This document shows, piece after piece, positions 40,962-47,322 of a DNA stretch of 47,322 nucleotides. The first letter of the stretch is position 1. The number at the start of each line of letters is the position of its first letter. The stretch covers positions 1-47,322 of the forward strand of contig JADLCM010000050.1 in assembly GCA_020847175.1 (NCBI GenBank), written 5' to 3'. Position numbers and translations under genes: made by a program. Below the pieces are notes generated by a model. That model searched no databases. It had not been told where the DNA came from and saw only the letters and a program-made list of their open reading frames with translations. This DNA comes from Phycisphaerales bacterium (GTDB lineage: Bacteria > Planctomycetota > Phycisphaerae > Phycisphaerales > UBA1924).

Positions 40962-42913
40962 GTCATGCCTCCGGGCCCGGCGCCGCCCGCGCGGGGCGTG
41001 GCGAGGAGCCAGAACTCGCCCCAGGCGATCTTGAGCTCATCGATGCGCAGCCCGCCCTCGGCGCACTCCACGCCGAGTTGCTCCGCGAGATACTCGGTCT
41101 CGTGCGTGTCGTCGAGGCGCCATTCCAGCCCGAGGTCTCGCTTGTACGGCACGCGCCAGTCGCGCTCGAAGGCCGGAACGCGGATGAGAAAACACCGGGG
41201 GCGATACCAGCGGGCGAGGCGCTCCAGCACTCCGGGCCGGTCCTTCAGGTGTTCGAGCACGTTGGAGAGCACCACCACGTCAAAGGTCGATTCGACCCGG
41301 TCGCGGGTCAGGTCACCTCCGACAAACTGCAACTTGCCCGGCGCGACGTCCTGCGCCCGTGCGCGAGCCGCCTCCAAGTGCGGTTCCGCGAGATCCATGC
41401 CCACCACGTGAGCGCGGCACGCCGAGGCGATGGCGCACGCCAGCGCGCCCACGCCGCATCCGAGATCAAGCACGCGCTCACCGGCCCGGATGCGCGACGT
41501 GAAGAAGTCGTGGTACTTCGTGAGGCGGTGCTTGGGGTGCAGCCCGCCTTCGGCGGCGACCGCCGCGAGGCCCTGAAGCCGATACAGCGGCTCATCAACG
41601 CCGAGCAGGAACTCCGCCCGCGCCCGGGGCGCCAGGCGGCGCGCGAACCCCGAGAGGCACCGCGCCCAGGCTTCGACCTGCGCCGCGCGGGGCAGGCGCA
41701 ACAGTTCGGGGTCAAACCGCAGGCTGGCGCCCGGCATGGTCGCGCCCTCGCCCGCGAGTCCGATCGCCCGCCGGTGGGCGCTCCGTTCAAGTTCGATCAG
41801 CGTGTCCAGCCCATAGCGCTCGCGCACGACCCGCGATGCGCCGAGGCCCAGGCTCGTGCGCAGTTCTTCATCGCCGAGCAGCATCTCAAAGCTGCGGGCG
41901 AATGCCTCGGAGAGCAACGGATGTTTGAGCCCCGTAAGACCGTGGTCGATGACGCTCCCGAGGCCGGGAGAATCGGCGACCACCACTGCGGCGCCGGTCG
42001 CCATGGCTTCGAGCACCGCCTTGGGGTGCCCTTCGAGTTCCGAAGTCTGGGCATAGACCGCGCAGCGGGACATGCGGTCGAGGAGTTCATGGTGCGGGAC
42101 GCGGGCCTCGAAGACCGCCTTCACGCCGCGCTCTCGGGCGAGCGCCTCGAGGGCATCGCGCTCCGGGCCTTCGCCGATGATGCTGAGGCGCGAGTCCGAG
42201 CGGATGGGCTCCGGGAGTTCGGCCATCGATTCGATCAGCAGGTCCACCCGCTTGCGCCGCACCAGCTGGCCCGCGTACAGCACCTCGTCGGATCGGCGAT
42301 CGGCGCCGAACACCGGGTCTCGATCCGTGGTCACGTAGTTCGGGATGAGCACGAAGCGTTCGCGGCTCAGACCCAGGCGCCAGGCAAGGTCGCCCACCAT
42401 GGCCCGGCTGGTGCCGACGATGACATCCGCGGCGCGGCACAGTTCCGCCTCTTCCGCGCTTGCACCCTGCGTCTCCGGGGCGTCCGTGCCGCTGGAATAC
42501 GCGAGAAACCGCGAGCGCAGGTACCCGCCCCGGGCGACCAGCCCGGTGCGATGCCCGCGGGCGCGGAGTTCGCGCGTGATGCGGACCGCCGCCTCGCCGC
42601 CTTCCATCTGGTTGGTCTTGACTACCACGCTCCCGGCACAGGCCGAGGCGACCAGTTCGGGAAGTTTGGCCGCGTACTCGCTCTCGCTGAGGCGCGCGCG
42701 GTTGCAGATGACCGCGGGGCACGGGTCGAGGGTGCGGGCGAGCGCCTCATCTTCGACCCCGCCGTAGGAGACGACCACGAAGCGCTCGTACTCGTCGCGG
42801 AGCCTGGTGTAGAGCGCCCACTCGCGCGGGAGCAGGCCCAGGCGATCCCACTCGGCAAGGCTCATGCCGCGCGTCAGGGTGAGAACCAGGGTGTCGGCGA
42901 TGCGTTCTGACAT
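40946..42913 (-). CDS. GT4 glycosyltransferase-methyltransferase fusion
   Basis: Encodes 655 residues from ATG 42913 (open frame extends upstream without homology). Residues about 1-400 are a GT4 glycosyltransferase: D-E-V-L-Y-A-G-Q-L-V-R-R-K-R-V and E-L-E-G-H-P-K-A-V-L-E-A-M-A-T-G, the E-x7-E-like nucleotide-sugar site. After a 60-residue linker, residues 461-655 are a class I SAM methyltransferase: V-L-D-L-G-C-G-V-G (481-489), V-V-G-M-D-L-A and V-V-L-S-N-V-L-E-H-L. One chain therefore probably adds and methylates a sugar, as in terminal-methyl capping of O-antigen-like chains. It lies 13 bp after the other methyltransferase gene. Confidence 0.88.
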   Translation of the reverse strand: MSERIADTLVLTLTRGMSLAEWDRLGLLPREWALYTRLRDEYERFVVVSYGGVEDEALARTLDPCPAVICNRARLSESEYAAKLPELVASACAGSVVVKTNQMEGGEAAVRITRELRARGHRTGLVARGGYLRSRFLAYSSGTDAPETQGASAEEAELCRAADVIVGTSRAMVGDLAWRLGLSRERFVLIPNYVTTDRDPVFGADRRSDEVLYAGQLVRRKRVDLLIESMAELPEPIRSDSRLSIIGEGPERDALEALARERGVKAVFEARVPHHELLDRMSRCAVYAQTSELEGHPKAVLEAMATGAAVVVADSPGLGSVIDHGLTGLKHPLLSEAFARSFEMLLGDEELRTSLGLGASRVVRERYGLDTLIELERSAHRRAIGLAGEGATMPGASLRFDPELLRLPRAAQVEAWARCLSGFARRLAPRARAEFLLGVDEPLYRLQGLAAVAAEGGLHPKHRLTKYHDFFTSRIRAGERVLDLGCGVGALACAIASACRAHVVGMDLAEPHLEAARARAQDVAPGKLQFVGGDLTRDRVESTFDVVVLSNVLEHLKDRPGVLERLARWYRPRCFLIRVPAFERDWRVPYKRDLGLEWRLDDTHETEYLAEQLGVECAEGGLRIDELKIAWGEFWLLATPRAGGAGPGGMTCDSR

Positions 42914-42926
42914 GGCGGGATGACCT

Positions 42927-43664
42927 TCAGCGAAGTTCCGCGCGCCGAAGCACGCACCACATCGTGCCGTGGGTGATGTTCTGATGATCGAGCACGTCCT
43001 TGCCGTCGCGCCCGAGCCAGTAGTAGCAGGAGACATCCTCGGGATCGACCTGCTCAATCACGTACCCGTTGCGTTCGCCGCGCTCTCGCGCGAAGGCGCA
43101 CGCCTCGTCGTAGCCGAAGAACCAGCGATGCCGGTCCGCGGGGGGCGCGCTGGGCAGCCCGTAGTGCTTCATCCGCCCGCGAGAACCGTCAAACAGCCCG
43201 AGCACAAGGTTGCGCACGCAGTTGGGCAGGCTGATGATGACCCGCGATGCGCTTACGCGGCAGAGTTCGTCAAACACCGCGTGGCACCGTTCAAGGTGCT
43301 CCAGCACGTCGCAGCACAGCACGGTGTCGAAGGAGCGGTCGGCGAAGGGCAGGTTCTCGCGGTCGAGGTTCAGCACCACGTCCGCAGCGGAGTTCATGTC
43401 CACGCCGACATACGCCGCCCCGGGTGAGAGGTGCATCGCAAGTTGGCGCTGGTCGCACCCGACATCCAGCACCCGGCCATGCAGAATCGGGGCATACTTG
43501 AGCCCGATGTAACGCGCCTTCTCTTGCCGGTTCGTGTACCGAAAATCGGTGGCGTACCGGCGGCGGGTCTGGGCTTCGCTGACAGGCATGAGGCTGCAAT
43601 CGACCCCGAAGCAGGGGGTGCCCCAGTTTTTCCCGGACCTCGGCCCGAGATTCCGATCTTCCAT
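42927..43664 (-). CDS. Class I SAM-dependent methyltransferase
   Basis: Encodes 245 residues from ATG 43664, or 220 from ATG 43589; neither has a convincing ribosome-binding site. The SAM-binding motif V-L-D-V-G-C-D-Q-R-Q-L replaces the usual G-x-G-x-G by G-C-D-Q-R. It is followed by Y-V-G-V-D-M-N and F-D-T-V-L-C-C-D-V-L-E-H-L. The remaining C-terminus contains W-F-F-G-Y-D-E, typical of methyltransferases in polysaccharide clusters. The first 25 residues could belong to the opposite-strand promoter of the GT2 gene. It leads into the fusion gene after 13 bp. Confidence 0.82.
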   Translation of the reverse strand: MEDRNLGPRSGKNWGTPCFGVDCSLMPVSEAQTRRRYATDFRYTNRQEKARYIGLKYAPILHGRVLDVGCDQRQLAMHLSPGAAYVGVDMNSAADVVLNLDRENLPFADRSFDTVLCCDVLEHLERCHAVFDELCRVSASRVIISLPNCVRNLVLGLFDGSRGRMKHYGLPSAPPADRHRWFFGYDEACAFARERGERNGYVIEQVDPEDVSCYYWLGRDGKDVLDHQNITHGTMWCVLRRAELR

Positions 43665-43667
43665 GCG

Positions 43668-45068
43668 ATGCCCGTCACCGTCGCCCTGCCCACGCGCGCC
43701 TGGAACCCCGGATTTCCACGGGCGTTCGCCTCGATTGCGTCCCAGACCTACGGCGACCTCGACATTCTCGTGGTGCTCAACGGCGTAGCGCCCGGCGACC
43801 GCGCGCGGATTCTCGATGTCGTTCGCACCGATCGGCGCGCGCGCATCCTCGAACTTCCGTCATGCGGGCTCGCCGCGGCGCTGAACATCGCATTCGAGGC
43901 GGCACATCACGAACTCGTGGCCCGCATGGATGATGATGACGAGAGCCTCCCCACCAGAATCGGGGATCAGGTTGCCTTCATGGCCCGGAACCCCCGGGTC
44001 GCCGCCCTCGGGGGAGCGTGGGAAGTCATCGAACCGGACGGGCACCCGCGTTGCACGGTTCGCCCAGCGACGCACCCGGCGGAACTCCGCTGGCGCCTTC
44101 TGCTGGGCAACGGCCTGGCGCACGGGTCGATGATGCTGCGTCGCAGCGCGGCCCGGTGGTTCGGAGGCTACGACACGCGACTCGACAAGGCACAGGACTA
44201 CGACCTGTGGCTGCGCATCGCCCGCGTGCCGGGCGCGATCGCGGCCCTGCCGAACGTCATCTACCGGCACTTTTTGCGCGATGGCGCCGGCGGGTGGTGC
44301 ACGTCTGAATCCCAGGCCCGGGTCACGGCGGGGCTGATGCTGCGTGAGTGGGGGGGGCTCTGCCGCATGGCGGGCAACCCGGCGGGGGTGCCGTGGGTCG
44401 AGGCCGGGTTGGCGCGGATGCTCGTGAGCCCCCGGGGTGAGGGGCGGAGCGGGCTCGACGGTGCGCTGCGCGCCGCGGGGCCGACACCCGAGGGGCTGAT
44501 GGCGTGGCTCTGGGGGGCGTGGATGTCGCCCCCGGGCGAGCGCGCCGCAGCGGAGGTCTGCCGCCGGGCCCGCGTGCGCGAAGTGGGGGCGCGGCTTCGG
44601 CGCAAGGGTGTGCGCGAGGTGTGGTTGTGGGGGGCGGGCGAGCACACGCGCCGGATGCTTGCGCACGCCGACGACCTCGGGCTGCCTATCGCGGGGGTGG
44701 TGGATGATGGCCGCGCGGGCGAGGAAGCCTTCGGGTTTCGTGTGCTGCGCCCGGAGGACCTGGTGCCCGGAGCCGCGCCGTTGCCCGAGCCGGTGCTCGT
44801 GTCGGAGCCTGCGCTGACGCCGGAATCCGCTCTCGCGCACCGGAACGAACTCCGGCCGGCCGGTCCCGCAACGCATGCCGGGTGCGGAACGCACCGAAGT
44901 GCGCCCGACGCGCCACGGGGCGGGGGTATCGAAGAGGTCCGGGGCGAGGTGACCGTGCTGATCTCGTCGGATGCGCACGAGGAGGCAATCTGGGCGCGAA
45001 GCGCGCCGCTTCGCGCACGCGGCGTCCGCGTGGTGCGGATGTATGGGGAGGAGGAGGCGCGGGAGTGA
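43668..45068 (+). CDS. GT2-family glycosyltransferase with C-terminal nucleotide-binding-like domain
   Basis: Encodes 466 residues from ATG 43668. Residues 1-205 are a GT-A family 2 domain: P-V-T-V-A-L-P-T-R, D-D-D (88-90, the metal/NDP-sugar-binding DXD) and Q-D-Y-D-L-W-L-R (176-183), the ED-like catalytic motif region. Residues 316-365 then read V-W-L-W-G-A-G-E-H-T-R-R and V-V-D-D, resembling a Rossmann-type nucleotide-binding fold with the following strand V-T-V-L-I-S-S-D-A-H at 428-437. A Pro/Gly/Ala-rich 60-residue insert splits this fold. The C-terminal part's role is unknown. It reads away from the methyltransferase. Confidence 0.8.
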   Translation: MPVTVALPTRAWNPGFPRAFASIASQTYGDLDILVVLNGVAPGDRARILDVVRTDRRARILELPSCGLAAALNIAFEAAHHELVARMDDDDESLPTRIGDQVAFMARNPRVAALGGAWEVIEPDGHPRCTVRPATHPAELRWRLLLGNGLAHGSMMLRRSAARWFGGYDTRLDKAQDYDLWLRIARVPGAIAALPNVIYRHFLRDGAGGWCTSESQARVTAGLMLREWGGLCRMAGNPAGVPWVEAGLARMLVSPRGEGRSGLDGALRAAGPTPEGLMAWLWGAWMSPPGERAAAEVCRRARVREVGARLRRKGVREVWLWGAGEHTRRMLAHADDLGLPIAGVVDDGRAGEEAFGFRVLRPEDLVPGAAPLPEPVLVSEPALTPESALAHRNELRPAGPATHAGCGTHRSAPDAPRGGGIEEVRGEVTVLISSDAHEEAIWARSAPLRARGVRVVRMYGEEEARE

Positions 45069-45163
45069 TACCTCGCCGGTTTCCCTCCGAGCCCATCCGT
45101 CGCTCGGCATCAGTAGTGGAAGGCGTCCGTACGGCACCGGCCTGAGTCGCGTACGCTTCGTCG

Positions 45164-46774
45164 ATGGCGAGAAATGCAACAACCTTCAAGTCCTCGCGTG
45201 CGCGCCGGACCAACGACTCTACCGGAGAAGTGCTGTCGTCGGTCGTCCGGCGAACTGCAACGTTTGTTGAACAGTCGGCGGCCCTCCATCGAAAAGCCAT
45301 TGCGCAGGTTTTTACACCTGTCAGCATCGCGCGGTTCATGGCTTCGCGAGTTTCGCAGATCGGCGAGGGTTTCACTTTTGTCGACGCCGGTGCGGGGACC
45401 GGCATGTTGACTGCGGCGCTCTGCGACCGCATCGGGTCGATCTCCACGCCGCGTCGAATCACGGCCTGGCTGTACGAGACTGACCCGAACGTGCGCCCAG
45501 TGCTTCAGCAGACGCTCCGGGAGTGCCGGGCGGCTCTCGCCGCGGCGGGACACCACCTTGACGCAACGGTCCTCGAAGAGGACTTCGTGCTGCACCGCCC
45601 TGGGGCGCCGCTCTTCGCGCCCGCATCGCGCTCTGAGTACGCCGACGTCGTCATCATGAATCCGCCATACGCCAAGCTCGAGAAGGACTCGCCTCAGGCG
45701 CGGGCGTTCGCGGAGATCGTGCATGGACAGCCCAACGCCTACGCCTTGTTCATGGCCGCGGCCGTCGACCTGCTGCGGCCGGGAGGAGAGCTGGTTGCCA
45801 TCACCCCTCGAAGCTTCTGCAATGGGCTCTACTTTCGCGAGTTCCGCCGGTGGCTGCTGGCCCGCATGAGCCTGCGCCACATTCATGTGTTCGAGTCTCG
45901 CCGTGCGGCGTTCAAGGACGCACAAGTCCTACAGGAAAACATCATCACCACGGCTGTGAAGCAGACGGAGCGGACCCCTGAAGTGATGCTGAGCGTCTCG
46001 CACGGCGCGGAGATGGACCACGCCAAGTGGAGTTCCTGCGCCGCCGCCACGATGATTGATGATTCAGCGGGACATAGCGTCATCCGGCTGCCTACCGCAT
46101 CATCCGATTTCGCGGTGATGCGCGCGATCGAGTCGTGGTCGGACTCATTCGATGAACGCGGGCTGCGCATCTCGACAGGCCCTGTCGTGGCGTTTCGAGC
46201 CGCGGAGTATCTGCTCGATTCCGCCGAACATCCCGATGCGGTGCCGCTCATCTCGATGCACAACATTCGGCCGTTCGTTACGGCCTGGCCGGTCGCCAAG
46301 GGCACAAAACCGGTGGCGCTCCGGGCGAGCCACGGCGCGGCTTCGCTGGTGCTGCCGGCCCGAAACTACGTGCTGCTCCGACGATTCAGCTCGAAGGAGG
46401 AGCGTCGCAGGTTGATTGCTTCTCCGTACTTGCCGAACGCCGAAGAACGCAGGCGCCCGGTGGCGCTGGAGAACCACGTCAACTACGTGACACACACATC
46501 CAGGGAGCTGACCGAAGACGAAGTGCGCGGGCTGGTCGCGCTCTTCAACTCCGACCTGTTCGACCGCTACTTTCGGGTTGTCAGCGGAAGCACGCAAGTC
46601 AATGCAACGGACATCCGCGTCATGCCGTTCCCCGACCTTCAGTCGGTCAGCCGAGTCGGGAAGCGCGTGGCCGAGATTGCCTGCAGTGATCGGGATGCCA
46701 TCGATTCGTGCGTGCGCACGTCGCTTGGAGTGCTCTCACCGCCGAGCCATGTGCCCTCGGAGGCTCGCGCGTGA
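45164..46774 (+). CDS. PstI/BsuBI-type N6-adenine DNA methyltransferase
   Basis: Modification enzyme that would methylate the adenine in a restriction target. The product is 536 residues from ATG 45164. Motif X-like Q-V-F-T-P (48-52) precedes SAM motif [10 protein letters not shown] (74-82), and motif IV N-P-P-Y lies at 166-169, the order of gamma-type (Eco57I-like) N6-adenine methylases. The family length and the partner gene type fit M.PstI and M.BsuBI, which recognise CTGCAG, but the recognition site here is inferred only. Its stop overlaps the nuclease start by 4 bp (GTGA), typical of an RM operon. The 95 bp upstream hold the promoter, with no controller gene. Confidence 0.85.
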   Translation: MARNATTFKSSRARRTNDSTGEVLSSVVRRTATFVEQSAALHRKAIAQVFTPVSIARFMASRVSQIGEGFTFVDAGAGTGMLTAALCDRIGSISTPRRITAWLYETDPNVRPVLQQTLRECRAALAAAGHHLDATVLEEDFVLHRPGAPLFAPASRSEYADVVIMNPPYAKLEKDSPQARAFAEIVHGQPNAYALFMAAAVDLLRPGGELVAITPRSFCNGLYFREFRRWLLARMSLRHIHVFESRRAAFKDAQVLQENIITTAVKQTERTPEVMLSVSHGAEMDHAKWSSCAAATMIDDSAGHSVIRLPTASSDFAVMRAIESWSDSFDERGLRISTGPVVAFRAAEYLLDSAEHPDAVPLISMHNIRPFVTAWPVAKGTKPVALRASHGAASLVLPARNYVLLRRFSSKEERRRLIASPYLPNAEERRRPVALENHVNYVTHTSRELTEDEVRGLVALFNSDLFDRYFRVVSGSTQVNATDIRVMPFPDLQSVSRVGKRVAEIACSDRDAIDSCVRTSLGVLSPPSHVPSEARA

Positions 46775-47199
46775 GCAAGGTCGAAGACTCGATCTCAATC
46801 CTGGTTGATCTGGGTCTTCCGCGCGCACAACAGAATGAGCGTTCCGGTCTGACGCTTCTCGCACTGGCGGGGCTCAGACCTCGAATGCCGTGGGTATCAG
46901 CGACAGCCCTTCTTCTGCGAACCGTGGACATCATGGCATTCATGCGGGATGCGTACAAGAAGAACTATGCCCCTAACAGCCGCGAGACGATCCGCAGGCA
47001 GACGCTTCACCAGTTTGAGCACGCCCGCCTCGTGGACCGCAACCCCGACGATCCGGCGCGAGCGACCAACAGCGGAAGGAATGCCTATCGCCTGACCGAC
47101 GCGGCCCTCGCGGCCGTCCGCGCCTTCGGGAGCCGGCCTGCGTACGAGGCGGCGATTGCGGATTTCAGAAGACGATACGGTGCACTCAGCGCTTCCTAG
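46771..47199 (+). pseudogene. PstI/BsuBI-type restriction endonuclease, N-terminal domain only
   Basis: 142 residues from GTG 46771 (GGAGG upstream; overlaps the methylase stop). It matches the N-terminal winged-helix part of BsuBI/PstI-family endonucleases: [25 protein letters not shown] and H-Q-F. Full members run to roughly 320 residues, with the PD-(D/E)xK catalytic domain in the second half; here a TAG follows A-L-S-A-S near the domain boundary and no catalytic domain is visible in the remaining 123 bp. It is probably a truncated and inactive nuclease, or the rest lies beyond an insertion after 47199. The winged-helix part alone might still bind DNA. Confidence 0.7.
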
Positions 47200-47322
47200 A
47201 GCGTTTCCACTCCAAGTTCAGCGCTGTACGGCGCAGGTTCGGTTGCGCTGTGATTGAGATTGGTGTAGGTTTCCTGCTGGCGTCGAGGAGGGCGTCGGAA
47301 CAGGAGCCAGGATGGCCGCGCC
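47200..47322. other. Post-truncation DNA at the window edge
   Basis: 123 bp after the premature end of the restriction gene. A GGAG ribosome-binding site at 47303-47306 precedes an ATG at 47312, so a new gene may begin and run off the window. Sequence just after the stop (TAGAGCGTTTCC) could be the end of an inserted element, but no inverted repeat partner is in view. Confidence 0.3.

Overview
The window looks like chromosomal DNA of a GC-rich planctomycete, most likely class Phycisphaerae. The basis is four secreted proteins that end in a Cys-bracketed tandem dockerin-like tail (units of the form ADLTGSSDPNDPxYGxPDG...D..DFFYYLDxF). Supporting signs are type II pseudopilins with an FTLIELLV N-terminus and Ala before the cleavage site, an ECF sigma factor beside a Ser/Thr kinase fused to a zinc-finger segment, and DUF1573-like lipoproteins. 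Genus-level placement is not possible from the sequence alone. No rRNA, CRISPR array or complete transposon was seen; there is one tRNA gene.

Layout. 1-2832 is a co-directional surface cassette: a DUF1573-like lipoprotein, a small Cys-rich secreted protein, a membrane-anchored unknown and a pseudopilin, followed by a PDZ protein (2924-3946). 4253-5143 is an outer-membrane beta-barrel protein with its own AT-rich upstream region and a good terminator. 5218-7928 holds an SRPBCC protein and two convergent dockerin-tailed secreted proteins, one of them an SGNH hydrolase. 7995-14962 is a housekeeping block: HflX diverging from an S41 protease, then TsaD, a HELAH metalloprotease, an RF-1-like GGQ protein and an RsbU-type phosphatase. 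14970-18510 holds a five-repeat TRASH-like Cys protein, two PAS/HTH-LuxR regulators and two small genes. 18772-23119 has PyrF, running convergently into a ZAS-kinase-TPR protein, which is preceded by its ECF sigma factor.

23219-38142 is a starch/alpha-glucan utilisation region: a dockerin-tailed GH13 alpha-amylase, a GH31 alpha-glucosidase, an RbsABC-like (CUT2) sugar importer operon headed by a pseudopilin, a second GH13 enzyme, and a large dockerin-tailed secreted protein. I infer that glucan is cut outside or on the surface of the cell down to monosaccharide, which the CUT2 importer then takes up. 38284-38358 is tRNA-Glu(CTC) with a terminator. 38452-45068 is an envelope polysaccharide cluster (two GT4 modules, two methyltransferase modules, a GT2 and a CPBP membrane protease). 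45164-47199 is a PstI/BsuBI-type restriction-modification locus whose nuclease gene appears to retain only its N-terminal winged-helix domain. The window ends 123 bp later.

The most novel item is the recurring tail: exactly 79 residues from first to last Cys in all four proteins, each with two 40-residue units. It implies a shared partner or anchoring system whose receptor is not identified here. All family assignments are by eye from motifs; no database search was run.
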